64,000 nucleotides of DNA from Myxococcales bacterium (GTDB lineage: Bacteria > Myxococcota_A > Polyangia > Polyangiales > Houyiibacteriaceae), in contig JAOTYL010000001.1 in the NCBI GenBank assembly GCA_029861865.1, positions 258,066 through 322,065 of the forward strand. Direction: 5' to 3'. A program made the position numbers and the translations under genes. Below the pieces are notes generated by a model that did no database searches, had not been told where the DNA came from, and saw nothing but the letters and a program-made list of their open reading frames with translations. This document shows positions 26,212 through 35,360 of the stretch, piece after piece. The stretch's first letter is position 1, and the number at the start of each line of letters is the position of its first letter.

Positions 26212-27714
26212 TCATTGCGCCGCCTGAACGGCACCGCGCCGCCGCTCTAGCTCGACACGGACTTCATGAGCCTTTTCTTCGGTGATCTCGTACGAGGCGA
26301 CGATCCAAATGGCGACGGCGGAAGAAATCATCGGTACGAAGATATCGAACAGGCGCATCCACAGGAGTGTCGCGTCGGTTTGGGCCCCCTCGAGCGCTAC
26401 GTCGAAGCCGGTTGCTTCGAGTAGGATGCCGCCACCCGCGAGCGCCGCAGCCATTCCGAGCTTGACCACCCACCAGTAGATGGACCCAAACATACCTTCC
26501 CGACGCTCCTTTGTTTCGATCTCATCGAGGTCGACTACGTCGGCGATCATGGAACCCATCAGGGTGAAAAGTCCGCCGAGGCCAAACGCCATCAAGGGAG
26601 CAGGTAGGAGGAGCAGCAATGGGTGCTCCGGATCGTAGCAAAACCACTTCAGACCGTAGCCGACGATGGAGACCCCTGTCGCTACGTAAAACGCGCGCCG
26701 CTTACCGATCTTGGTGGCGAGCCAAGTGATGAACACGATGACCGCGAAGGTACCGACTGCCGAAATGGTGCCCGAGTAACCGACGTACTCTGCGCCCAAG
26801 ACTTTGTCGCCCCCGAACACGTAGTAGATGATCACGTAGAACTGAAACGAGGAGATCAACATGAACCCGTTGAACACCAAGAAGGTCGCGGCGCAGAGCT
26901 TCACGAACGGTCGAAAGCGAAAGGTGGCGGCGAAACCCTTGAAGAACTTGATCATGTTGTTGACGAGCGGGTTTCGTCGGTCGCTACCTTCAGCGTTGAC
27001 CTGCGCACCGAGCTCGACGTCGCGCAGGAATGCTTCGCCAGTTATCCGATCGATATTGAACGGCTCTCGCAAGAAGATCGCCGGCAGGATGCCGATGCCG
27101 GCCGTCAGCACCCCGATCGCGATGGCCAGTCCCGCTGCCCCGGTCACCATATTGTCGAAAAACGGCTCGTACTGCATCACGAGTAGGAACCAAGGAGAGA
27201 TGACGTACGCAAGCTGACTGAAGAAGTTCTGCACACCCATCAGTCGAGTGCGTTCGTGATAGTCGGGCGTGAGCTCGAACCCGAGTGCGACCCAAGGCGT
27301 CGCGAAGACCGTGTACGCCAGGTAGAAAATCAACGAGACAGCGAGAAAGAACCAAAAATAGAAGCTCTGGCTTCGCCCTTCGGGCAACTGCCAAAGCAGG
27401 GCGTAGATCAGGCCTGCTGCGATGGCACCCACAAATATGTACGGCCGACGCCGTCCCCACTTCGACCGCGTGTGGTCGGAAATGTAGCCCATCAATGGGT
27501 CGGTAAAGGCGTCCGTAAGCCGCGGTAGCGCGCCGAGAAGGCCCACGAGCGCCGGGCTCATACCAAGCCCGAGGTTCAACACGATTATCATGCCGCCACT
27601 CGCGGCGGCCAGCAGGTTGTTTACAAAACCCCCAAAGCCGTAGATCAGCTTGTGCGGCATTGAGATGCGGTCTTGGGGGGCCGTCTCGTAGTGCTTCGAC
27701 GCGGAAGCGGTCAC
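26212..27714 (-). CDS. GPH-family sugar:cation symporter (MFS)
   Basis: A 500-residue, 12-helix transporter of the glycoside-pentoside-hexuronide:cation family. It opens MPHKLIYGFGGFVNNLLAAA, has the GPH signature region PRLTDAFTDPLMGYISDHTR-like and SKWGRRRPYIF, and a long central loop near residues 225-265. GPH carriers import oligosaccharides or glycosides with H+ or Na+. The start is GTG 27714, which overlaps the GH16 stop in the sequence GTGA, a typical coupling signal; an internal ATG (M19) is the alternative. As third gene of the ROK-GH16-GPH operon it is the best candidate for inner-membrane uptake of glucan oligosaccharides. Confidence 0.93.
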   Translation of the reverse strand: MTASASKHYETAPQDRISMPHKLIYGFGGFVNNLLAAASGGMIIVLNLGLGMSPALVGLLGALPRLTDAFTDPLMGYISDHTRSKWGRRRPYIFVGAIAAGLIYALLWQLPEGRSQSFYFWFFLAVSLIFYLAYTVFATPWVALGFELTPDYHERTRLMGVQNFFSQLAYVISPWFLLVMQYEPFFDNMVTGAAGLAIAIGVLTAGIGILPAIFLREPFNIDRITGEAFLRDVELGAQVNAEGSDRRNPLVNNMIKFFKGFAATFRFRPFVKLCAATFLVFNGFMLISSFQFYVIIYYVFGGDKVLGAEYVGYSGTISAVGTFAVIVFITWLATKIGKRRAFYVATGVSIVGYGLKWFCYDPEHPLLLLLPAPLMAFGLGGLFTLMGSMIADVVDLDEIETKERREGMFGSIYWWVVKLGMAAALAGGGILLEATGFDVALEGAQTDATLLWMRLFDIFVPMISSAVAIWIVASYEITEEKAHEVRVELERRRGAVQAAQ

Positions 27715-28559
27715 TGAGGGCGCTCGAAGATACGGACGTAGTCGACGAGCATCTCGGCTGGGAAGACCGTGTCCGAGGGGCTTTGGGCGGCGCCGCCCAC
27801 AGCCAGATTCAAAAGCACGAAGAACTCGTGATCAAACACCCAGTTTCCCCGTCCGCTTACCTCGGAGCTGTTGACGATTCTGTAAACTTGGGAATCGACG
27901 GAGAACGTGATGCGGCCGGGGTCCCACTCGACGGCAAAGACGTGGAAGTCATCGGCGAAGGACTCACCGTCGGGGAGCCGAAAAGCCGTGGTGATCGGTG
28001 CAGCTCCGAAATAACCCGGCCCGTGAAGGGTGCCGCTGGCCACTTCTGGCTCCTGCCCGAAAAGCTCCATCACGTCGATCTCGCCGCAGTCAGGCCAACC
28101 CACCTCGCTGAAATCTGCGCCGAGCATCCAAAACGCGGGCCAAAGGCCTTGGCCCTCGGGGAGCTTGATGCGCGCTTCGAATCGGCCGTATTTCTGCTCG
28201 GCTTTACCTTCGGTCTTGATGCGGGCCGAGGTGATCGAACCGTCCCGCTTCCCACACGGCGGGTTTGGACACAGTGCCGAAATCACGAGATTGCCGCCCT
28301 CTACACGAACATTGTCCTGGGAAGTCGTGTACTCCTGCCACTCGTCATTGCCCCATCCTTCGTTGTCGGGGCCGTAACCGGTCGCGATCGTCCAGAGCTC
28401 AGATGAAGGTGACGTACCTGAATCGAACTCGTCGGCCATGGTGAGGACCCAACGCTCGGGTGGGCTGACGACCTTGTCGGAGGATCCGCAACTGGTGGCG
28501 AGCGCGCCGACTGCGACGCCGATCATCACCACGCACAGAGTACGTATGGTCCGCATCAT
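27711..28559 (-). CDS. GH16 family endo-beta-glucanase (laminarinase-type), lipoprotein
   Basis: A 282-residue lipoprotein (MMRTIRTLCVVMIGVAVGAL, Cys24) with one GH16 jelly-roll. Catalytic motif GEIDVMELFG gives nucleophile Glu160, Asp162 and acid/base Glu165 (E-x-D-x2-E, without the extra residue of the beta-bulge type). The pattern NDEWQEYTTSQDNVRVEGG, ARIKLPEGQGLWPAFWMLG and HVFAVEWDPGRITFSVD is that of bacterial endo-1,3-beta-glucanases. Start ATG 28559 overlaps the ROK stop (ATGA) and the 3' end overlaps the GPH start (GTGA). It should cut beta-1,3 (or mixed-linkage) glucan at the cell surface or in the periplasm. Confidence 0.93.
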   Translation of the reverse strand: MMRTIRTLCVVMIGVAVGALATSCGSSDKVVSPPERWVLTMADEFDSGTSPSSELWTIATGYGPDNEGWGNDEWQEYTTSQDNVRVEGGNLVISALCPNPPCGKRDGSITSARIKTEGKAEQKYGRFEARIKLPEGQGLWPAFWMLGADFSEVGWPDCGEIDVMELFGQEPEVASGTLHGPGYFGAAPITTAFRLPDGESFADDFHVFAVEWDPGRITFSVDSQVYRIVNSSEVSGRGNWVFDHEFFVLLNLAVGGAAQSPSDTVFPAEMLVDYVRIFERPQ

Positions 28560-29794
28560 AGAGCTCCTATCGATTCTGCGTGGAATAGGGAAGGTGTTTC
28601 CAGAGCGGCCTCCAAAGCAAGCGTTGCGGCGCCCACCGCAACGCCCCACTCATTTAGTCCGCTGACTCGGATCTCGGCATTACCGATCGACGCGGACAAA
28701 GACCGGCCGCGAATGGTCCTGTTCACAGCATCGAGCAGCAGGTCGCCCGCGCGTGCGATGCCGCCTCCAAGGACCACCGCCTTCGGGTTGAGGAGGTTGA
28801 GCAGGTTGGCGACGCCGACGCCGAGCTTATCGCCGGCGTACTGAACTATTTCGACGAACATCGGATCGCCATCCAACGCTGCGTTGACGAGTTCGTCAAT
28901 ACTCCCAGGTGGTGGGCGGTCCGAGCCGCTTGCGCGCAACTTGTCTTTCGCTCGTTCGAGAAGAGCAGGCGCGCCGATAAACGTGGTTAGGCACCCCTTG
29001 AGGCCACAGATGCATTGGGGCCCGTTCGAGTCGATGGAGGTGTGGCCGATTTCGCCCGCGATGCCGCCGCTACCTCGAAAGATGCGCCCGTTGATGATCA
29101 GGCCAGCACCGATTCCGGTCGCGACCTTGATGTACGCGAGATCTTTACCGGAGGAGCCGGCGCCCCACCAAAGCTCGGCCAACGCCCCCAGGTTAGCATC
29201 GTTATCGACGAACACAGGTCGCTTGAAGCTTTCGTACAGATGGGTGGCGATGTTATAGCCCGCCCATTTTGGGACGATCAGCGGCAGGAGCTCCCCCGGC
29301 CGTTCGTCGTCCACAGGACTTGGAACAGCCACACCGATGCCGAGCACCTGGGATCGCTCCACGCCGTCCGCTACGAGGACGGAGCGCACCGCCATCGTCA
29401 TTTTTTTCAGAGCGACTTCTGGTTCATCGCGGACCGGAGCCGGCGCAGACCAAGAGGCCCTGACGTTGCAGCGCAAGTCCGTCAGGACACACGAAATGTG
29501 CGTTGCGCCAAGCTCGATCCCGACAATGAAGCTCGATTGGTCCTGGAACTCGAGGATAACGGGGCGGCGTCCGCCGCTCGAAACCCCATTGCGTGCTTCC
29601 CTTACCAAGCCCGTGCCCAGCAGGTCGTTCACGATGGCTGACACCGTCGAACGACTCAAGCCGGTGCGTCGCGCCAATTCTGCGCGGGAAATCTCTCGTT
29701 CCTTCCAGAGTAGGTTCAGGATCAGTCGGTTGTGTCGCGCCCGAATCGCGGACGCCCCAAATACTTCGTGGGTGGTTTGAAGAGCACTTTTCAT
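28556..29794 (-). CDS. ROK-family transcriptional repressor
   Basis: A 412-residue NagC/XylR-type regulator. Winged helix N-terminus: ARHNRLILNLLWKEREISRA, ELARRTGLSRSTVSAIVNDL. The ROK sugar-kinase-like part has IVGIELGATHISCVLTDL, the DNDANLGALAE motif and a zinc site, GHTSIDSNGPQCICGLKGC (His plus Cys residues). Such regulators sense a sugar or glycoside and leave the DNA. It heads the minus-strand operon ROK-GH16-GPH with 4-bp overlaps and faces the GH1 operon. The palindrome at 30033-30053 and its copy at 25875-25895 are its likely operators. Confidence 0.94.
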   Translation of the reverse strand: MKSALQTTHEVFGASAIRARHNRLILNLLWKEREISRAELARRTGLSRSTVSAIVNDLLGTGLVREARNGVSSGGRRPVILEFQDQSSFIVGIELGATHISCVLTDLRCNVRASWSAPAPVRDEPEVALKKMTMAVRSVLVADGVERSQVLGIGVAVPSPVDDERPGELLPLIVPKWAGYNIATHLYESFKRPVFVDNDANLGALAELWWGAGSSGKDLAYIKVATGIGAGLIINGRIFRGSGGIAGEIGHTSIDSNGPQCICGLKGCLTTFIGAPALLERAKDKLRASGSDRPPPGSIDELVNAALDGDPMFVEIVQYAGDKLGVGVANLLNLLNPKAVVLGGGIARAGDLLLDAVNRTIRGRSLSASIGNAEIRVSGLNEWGVAVGAATLALEAALETPSLFHAESIGAL

Positions 29795-29901
29795 GGGTGT
29801 GGTGTGGGGGCTAGACTCCTGTAATTCATAACGTCATGCGTTCTCCACACTTCGTCCATGTGCCGAACCAACTACGCCGCTGGAGAAATAATGTCAAGGC
29901 A

Positions 29902-29924
29902 GGCGAAGCACGGCACGCTTCGCC
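29902..29924. promoter_or_regulatory. Inverted repeat in the ROK/GH1 divergent promoter region
   Basis: GGCGAAGC and GCTTCGCC are perfect 8-bp arms around ACGGCAC, 108 bp upstream of the ROK start. Different in sequence from the ROK-operator motif. Either a leader hairpin of the ROK transcript or a second regulator's site. The rest of 29795-30104 carries no gene. Confidence 0.45.
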
Positions 29925-30006
29925 GTAGCTCCAAGATATCATAAGAAATCGTTTCCAACGGCTGCGTCTGCCCTCCAGCGCGCCGAAGAGCAACCGCGAT
30001 CCGGTC

Positions 30007-30053
30007 TTGACATATTTCACCTCGATTGATACTTGGTTCGTTGCTCGAACAAA
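30007..30053 (+). promoter_or_regulatory. GH1-operon promoter with ROK operator (site 2)
   Basis: A consensus -35 TTGACA is at 30007-30012; the -10 is weaker (GATACT at 30028-30033 or TACTTG at 30030-30035). The palindrome TTGGTTCG-TTGCT-CGAACAAA (30033-30053, 7 of 8 arm positions paired) covers the -10/+1 region, where a bound repressor would block transcription. It is the same motif as at 25875-25895. Confidence 0.72.
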
Positions 30054-30104
30054 CCGAGTGATCCGTCCGCTTCGCCGGGCGTTTGCACTGGAGATCCTAG
30101 TGCC

Positions 30105-31481
30105 GTGACTGAAGCCTTTCCCAACGGCTTTATTTGGGGTGTCGCCACCTCGGCCTTCCAAATTGAAGGCGCCCACGATATCGATGGCAGAAGGCTATCG
30201 ATCTGGGACACCTATGCGGAGCAACCGGGGTTCATTGCAGACGGAAGCAACGCCAAAGTCGCGTGCGACCACTACCACCGCTACGCAGAGGACATCGGAT
30301 TGATGAAGTCCCTCGGCGTGGGCGCGTACCGATTCAGCATCGCATGGCCTCGGATTCTTCCGACTGGGCGAGGTGCCGTGAACACTGCCGGGCTCGATTT
30401 CTACGACCGTCTGGTGGACGCTCTGTTCGCGGCGGGGATCGCGCCGTGGGCCACGCTCTACCACTGGGACCTTCCGCAGGCGCTCGAAGACGAGGGCGGC
30501 TGGACCAACCGTTCAACGGTCGACGCGTTCGTGGAGTTCACCGACGCTGTGAGTGAGCGTCTTGGCGATCGCGTGACGCACTGGATGACGCTTAACGAAC
30601 CGTGGTGTGCGAGCGTGCTCGGATATGCCCAAGGTGACCACGCCCCTGGGAAAAGAAGCTGGCCTGATGCCTTGGTTGCATCGCACCACTTGCTGCTGAG
30701 CCACGGGCGGGCCGTGCCGGTGATTCGTCAGAACGCGCCTCGAGCCAAAGTGGGCATCGCGCTCAACGTGTCCGAGTGCGAACCTGCGTCGCCGAGCGAG
30801 GCCGACCAGATTGCAGCTCGACAGTTTGACGGCGAGCTCAACCGCTGGTTCCTAGACCCGATCTATTTGGGCCGCTACCCGCAAGACGTGATCGAGTACC
30901 ACGAGCGCGAAGGTCGGCTGCTCGATGGCATGCACTTCGTGAAGCCTAATGACCTCGACGAGATCAAGGCCCCAATCGACTTCCTGGGCGTCAACCACTA
31001 CAGCCGCGCCGTCGTGCGCAGCGCCAAGATTCCCGAGGCTGAGAACGAACCGAGAACCATTGCGGTTCCTGACCCCGCCAAGCGGACCGACATGGGCTGG
31101 GAAGTCTATCCCGAGGGGCTGACGCATAGCCTCGTGCGATTGCACACCGATTATAGGCCGGGCTCGTTGGTCGTCACCGAAAACGGCGTCGCTTACGCGA
31201 CCGGGCCGGGGCCGGACGGGTCTGTGCAGGACACTCGGCGCTGCGACTATGTAAAAAGCCACTTGCGGGCGTGTCTTGCCGCGATCGACGCGGGGGTTCC
31301 TCTGCACGGTTACTTCTTGTGGTCGCTGCTCGACAATTTCGAATGGGGCTTTGGGCTTTCGAAGCGCTTTGGTATCGTCTGGGTCGATTTTGAAACCCAG
31401 GAACGCGTGATCAAAGCGTCGGGGCACATGTACCGCCGCATCATCCAAAATAACAAGCTCCCCGAGGAGCGGGCGGCATGA
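30105..31481 (+). CDS. GH1 family beta-glucosidase
   Basis: A 458-residue cytoplasmic enzyme from GTG 30105 (MTEAFPNGFIWGVATSAFQI), the family-typical start; the frame can be extended to 30033 but those bases form the operator. Acid/base Glu165 in MTLNEPW and nucleophile Glu359 in LVVTENGVA; other GH1 marks are YRFSIAWPRILPTG and DNFEWGFGLSKRFG. No signal peptide. It releases glucose from the non-reducing end of beta-linked oligosaccharides. First gene of a four-to-five-gene + strand operon whose members overlap by 4, 20 and 10 bases. Confidence 0.96.
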   Translation: MTEAFPNGFIWGVATSAFQIEGAHDIDGRRLSIWDTYAEQPGFIADGSNAKVACDHYHRYAEDIGLMKSLGVGAYRFSIAWPRILPTGRGAVNTAGLDFYDRLVDALFAAGIAPWATLYHWDLPQALEDEGGWTNRSTVDAFVEFTDAVSERLGDRVTHWMTLNEPWCASVLGYAQGDHAPGKRSWPDALVASHHLLLSHGRAVPVIRQNAPRAKVGIALNVSECEPASPSEADQIAARQFDGELNRWFLDPIYLGRYPQDVIEYHEREGRLLDGMHFVKPNDLDEIKAPIDFLGVNHYSRAVVRSAKIPEAENEPRTIAVPDPAKRTDMGWEVYPEGLTHSLVRLHTDYRPGSLVVTENGVAYATGPGPDGSVQDTRRCDYVKSHLRACLAAIDAGVPLHGYFLWSLLDNFEWGFGLSKRFGIVWVDFETQERVIKASGHMYRRIIQNNKLPEERAA

Positions 31482-34400
31482 GAATCACGGTTGCGATGCT
31501 CTTCCTTCTTTGGCCTGCACTCGCAACGGCACAACAGTTCGGAGAAGAAACCCGGGTACCCACAGAGTCGGGCTTACCCGAACCGCCAGAGGGACCCCCA
31601 CCGCCCGGGGCACCCCGACCGCCCGGGGCACCCGCACCGCCGACCGACGACTTCGCACCGCCACCCGCATCCGCACGGCCAGCGGCACCCCCACCGGGAT
31701 CCGCACCGACTACCGCAAAGACGGACGGTCCCAATGTCGTCAAGGTCCACAAAGACGAGCGTGGTTACCAGCTTCTGATCGACGGCAAGCCCACGATGGT
31801 TTTCGGGATGAACTGGGGGTACAAGCCGATCGGCGAGAACTACACCTACGACTTTTGGGGCAAGCCCGATGAGGTGATCATCGAAGCGCTCGACAACGAA
31901 ATGACGTTGTTGAAGGACATGCACGTCAATGTCATTCGGCAGTACGTGAACGCCCTCGGGGGCATTCCTCCCCGATGGATCACCTACATCTACGAGAAAT
32001 ACGGGATCTATACGGTCATCAACCACGACATGGGCCGCTACGGGATGAACATCGACGGCGTCTGGGTCAATCCGGTCGACTACTCCGACGAGCGCTTCCG
32101 CGCGCTGATGAAAGAGCAGGTCACCGAGCTGGTTGCCCGGTACAAAGACACGCCCGGCCTGTTGATGTGGCTGCTCGGCAACGAGAACAACTACGGGCTC
32201 TACTGGAAGTCCAGCGAGATCGAAGACTTGCCCGAGGCCAAACAGGGGGATGCACGCGCAACCTTCTTGTATTCCTTGTTCGGGGAGGTCACCGATCTCA
32301 TTCACTCCCTCGACGAGAACCACCCGGTGTCGATGGCAAACGGCGACCTCGGGTTCCTCGAGGTCATCAAAAAGGAATGCCCCAATATCGATGTGTTCGG
32401 CAGCAACGTCTACCGCGGCGCGTCGTCTCGAGACATCTTCGAACGTGTCGAGAAAGAGCTCGGCCTTCCGTTCATGTACACCGAGTTTGGCTCCGACGCC
32501 TTCAATGCGAAAACCGGGCGAGAAGATCAGATTGCTCAGGCGCAATACCTGAGATCCCTTTGGCAGGAGATCTACGAGCAGAGTTACGGCAAGGGCAGGG
32601 TGGACAACGCCATCGGCGGCTTGATCTTTGAGTGGAGCGACGAGTGGTGGAAGTACAAGCAAGAAGTCAACCTCGACAAACACGACACCACCGCGTCGTG
32701 GGCGAACGATGCGTACCCACACGACTTCGTCGAGGGCGAAAACAACATGAACGAAGAGTGGTTCGGGATCGCAGCAATTGGGAAACCGAATGTAGACGGT
32801 ATCTACAAGGTTTATCCGCGAGCCGCGTACTACCTGTTGCAGGAAGCCTTCACTCTCGATCCCTACGCTCCGGACACCAGCATCGAGAAGATCCGCCAGC
32901 ACTTCGGGAGGCTTGGGCCAAGGTCATACAACGACACCGAGTCCAAAATCGCGCAGCTCGAGTGGGCCCGCGTCAGCAGACTGCGAATTGACTTCGATAC
33001 CTTCACCACCGGCGGCCGGCAATTGAACGAGCCGCTGAGGAATGAGACGCGCTTCGACCATACCGAATCGTTCTATTTCGGCGTCGAGGTCAAGCCGTTT
33101 TCCGGGGTGCGAGCGGAGGTGGTGGTCAACGCGCTGGGAAACGTAGCCTTGAATCCGATCAACGAGATCTTCTACGAAAACCGGGGCATTCCAGTCGGAA
33201 TTACAGATGTGGAGGGTGAGGTTCGCGACCTCTCGGGATTCAACCGCTTCCAGGTCTACGAAGCCGCCTTCGACTGGGACAGCAAGTACTTTTTGCTCGA
33301 GAGCTTCTTTCGCGGCGAGGGGCACTACCACTGGGGCTACGAAGGAGATTTTTTCGGTCTCTACCCAGAGGTGCACCAGCAGTACGATATCGACATTTAC
33401 AACGCGAACGTCCCACTCGGCGTCGTGTTCTCCGGTAAGAAGAAAGTCGACGGCCTCAAGGTCGCGTACGGTCCTGAGCTCTGGTGGGGCGCGAACCCAA
33501 CGGTGATGGCCAAGTACTACCGAATCTTCGGGGACTTCAAGTTCGCGGTGATGCACCAAGAGGACATCGCCCAACAGGCACCGGGGATTGCGAGCTCGGT
33601 GATACCACAGCCGAAAAGCCGAAAGAGCACTTTGTACTTTGGCTACGCGAGCCGTCGGATCACGTTGGAGCTCGGCGGCATCACGGCACGTTCAAACTTC
33701 ATCGGCGACGCGTACCAAACCGCGCGCCAAGCAGACGGGCCGACCTATTTGGACTCGGGCTACTACATCCGCAACAACACCGTGCGGTTTGCCGATACGC
33801 TCGGCGCCAAGGCCAAGCTCACGCTCAACGCGGCGCCGTTCTTTTGGTACGTGCAGGGAGGCTACCGAGGACTCGTCAGCGACGGCGGTGCGGACCAGAC
33901 GATGACGATTACCGGTTGGTCGCTCAAGGAAAGCGGCCAAGGCAATCACTGGGCAGTGTCGTCGGGGCTGGGGTACTACGTGGGCAAGTTCATGTTGGGG
34001 CCCAATGTCTTGGTGCAAAGGCCCCTCGAAGGCCCGCTTCCGTTCATCCCCGATCTCTTCGACGCGGACACCGGCACCTACTATCCGGGGGTCCAGGGCA
34101 GAAACCAGCTCCAAGATCCGTTCTGGGTTCGCTCGAACAGGGAGACGTATGGCTTCGAGCTGTTGGTGGGCTTCGACCCGACGCCGGCGACACCCTTGTG
34201 GGCTTGGGACAACCTGGAGCGCGAAGACGCCCGTTTCAGCGCGGCGCTCGATTTCGTGTACAAGATTCTACCGACGGCCCAAGACGCCGCCGTGGCCATC
34301 AACCAAGACCTCATTCTGTTCGCGTTCCTGACCAGCGCGCCGGCTAGGAACCTTTGGGACGTGAGTCTGCGAACAGTCACCAACTTCACCTACAAGATGC

Positions 34401-34774
34401 GTTTGGTGAACTGGATCTATGTAGGCCAGGGTCAAGCCAATGGCGACAGCGTTCGTACGGTGACGCGGTTCGGCACCTACGGCTGGTTCAAGTACGGCAC
34501 GTTCACCATCAACTACTTCCTGAAGTTCGACGATTGGGGGCCGTATGACTACTACAAGGACTTCAACCTGACGTTCCCGCTGCAAGTAATGTTGGACTTC
34601 TCGTACGCGGTAGAACCGCAAAAGATGTACGCGCCCGCCTCCACGCGATTCGGAGTGCGGGGGCAGTTCCGCAATCTCGACCAATTCTCCGGTCGGTACC
34701 TTATCGATCCTCAAGATCCCGGCCGCAAGGGTCGCGAATGGGAGGTCAAAACTTATGTTCAGTTTGTATACTAA
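31478..34774 (+). CDS. Clan GH-A glycosidase fused to an outer-membrane beta-barrel
   Basis: A 1098-residue exported protein. Order: signal peptide (MRITVAMLFLLWPALATAQQ); Pro-rich linker (about 28-82); TIM-barrel glycosidase (about 95-460) with GMNWGYKP, acid/base Glu236 in MWLLGNENNYG and nucleophile Glu336 in PFMYTEFGSDA, 100 residues apart as usual in clan GH-A (GH2/GH5-like; family not fixed); then about 600 residues of alternating beta strands with aromatic girdles, ending EWEVKTYVQFVY, the terminal aromatic residue expected of an outer-membrane beta-barrel. ATGA overlap with the GH1 stop shows coupling. The fusion would tether a glycosidase to its own pore. Nothing suggests a TonB box. 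The reading of the C-terminal part as a barrel is inference from strand pattern. Confidence 0.82.
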   Translation: MRITVAMLFLLWPALATAQQFGEETRVPTESGLPEPPEGPPPPGAPRPPGAPAPPTDDFAPPPASARPAAPPPGSAPTTAKTDGPNVVKVHKDERGYQLLIDGKPTMVFGMNWGYKPIGENYTYDFWGKPDEVIIEALDNEMTLLKDMHVNVIRQYVNALGGIPPRWITYIYEKYGIYTVINHDMGRYGMNIDGVWVNPVDYSDERFRALMKEQVTELVARYKDTPGLLMWLLGNENNYGLYWKSSEIEDLPEAKQGDARATFLYSLFGEVTDLIHSLDENHPVSMANGDLGFLEVIKKECPNIDVFGSNVYRGASSRDIFERVEKELGLPFMYTEFGSDAFNAKTGREDQIAQAQYLRSLWQEIYEQSYGKGRVDNAIGGLIFEWSDEWWKYKQEVNLDKHDTTASWANDAYPHDFVEGENNMNEEWFGIAAIGKPNVDGIYKVYPRAAYYLLQEAFTLDPYAPDTSIEKIRQHFGRLGPRSYNDTESKIAQLEWARVSRLRIDFDTFTTGGRQLNEPLRNETRFDHTESFYFGVEVKPFSGVRAEVVVNALGNVALNPINEIFYENRGIPVGITDVEGEVRDLSGFNRFQVYEAAFDWDSKYFLLESFFRGEGHYHWGYEGDFFGLYPEVHQQYDIDIYNANVPLGVVFSGKKKVDGLKVAYGPELWWGANPTVMAKYYRIFGDFKFAVMHQEDIAQQAPGIASSVIPQPKSRKSTLYFGYASRRITLELGGITARSNFIGDAYQTARQADGPTYLDSGYYIRNNTVRFADTLGAKAKLTLNAAPFFWYVQGGYRGLVSDGGADQTMTITGWSLKESGQGNHWAVSSGLGYYVGKFMLGPNVLVQRPLEGPLPFIPDLFDADTGTYYPGVQGRNQLQDPFWVRSNRETYGFELLVGFDPTPATPLWAWDNLEREDARFSAALDFVYKILPTAQDAAVAINQDLILFAFLTSAPARNLWDVSLRTVTNFTYKMRLVNWIYVGQGQANGDSVRTVTRFGTYGWFKYGTFTINYFLKFDDWGPYDYYKDFNLTFPLQVMLDFSYAVEPQKMYAPASTRFGVRGQFRNLDQFSGRYLIDPQDPGRKGREWEVKTYVQFVY

Positions 34775-35360
34775 GTTCTCTTTGCTGGGACTCGTGCTGG
34801 TCGCCGTCGCGTGCGGGGATGACCCCGAATATGAATTCGGCTTCAACATCACCGGGATTGAGTTCGAGTTCTTCAAGCCGACTGAGGGCATTCACCCGTC
34901 CAAAGTCACCCTGCAAAACCCCCGAAATCCGTTCCGCGAGTTCGGCGTCAGCGACGACACGAAGTTCGACATTCTAGCTAATGGCGGCAACGCGGGAGCT
35001 TTTTACGCGTGGGCCACCGTGCTGGCGACCATACCCATCGGAGAAAACCAGTTCTTCACGGCTATCAAGCTCCGCGATATTTACCGGGCCAACGAGGTTG
35101 CGGAGGAAGATCGAGAGACGGTCCGACAGATGGCCATCGCCGGCTTTCAGACCGTGTTGGACTGCTTTCCGGAATCGGTTTTGTTTGATGCCACGGGAAC
35201 GTTTTCCTTCAGGTTCGCGACGCTCGCGTACTTGGAAATCCTAGACCTCGGGGGGGTGGTTCAGGGCGACTGGATCTTGGTGGAGGACTCTTTGGGGAAT
35301 CCCACTGCCATAGAGAGCACGAGGATCGATACGCTAAATCGAGATGTCCAATGCTTTTGA
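34755..35360 (+). CDS. Lipoprotein of unknown function in the GH1 operon
   Basis: A 201-residue predicted lipoprotein (MFSLYTKFSLLGLVLVAVAC, Cys20) that overlaps the barrel-fusion gene by 20 bases and the next gene by 10. The mature part begins GDDPEYEFGFNITGIEFEFF and has a helical centre (EEDRETVRQMAIAGFQTVLD). No known domain was recognised. The tight overlaps on both sides imply that it works with the GH-barrel protein, perhaps as its periplasmic plug or assembly partner; that role is inference. Confidence 0.8.
   Translation: MFSLYTKFSLLGLVLVAVACGDDPEYEFGFNITGIEFEFFKPTEGIHPSKVTLQNPRNPFREFGVSDDTKFDILANGGNAGAFYAWATVLATIPIGENQFFTAIKLRDIYRANEVAEEDRETVRQMAIAGFQTVLDCFPESVLFDATGTFSFRFATLAYLEILDLGGVVQGDWILVEDSLGNPTAIESTRIDTLNRDVQCF

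Noticed and set aside
26065-26285. Short + strand frames in the P2-symporter gap
   Set aside because: No ribosome site, no recognisable motif, overlap with the symporter end.
30033-30104. Upstream start of the GH1 gene at TTG 30033
   Set aside because: Those bases form the operator palindrome and -10 region; homologues start at the MTEAFPNGFIWG position.
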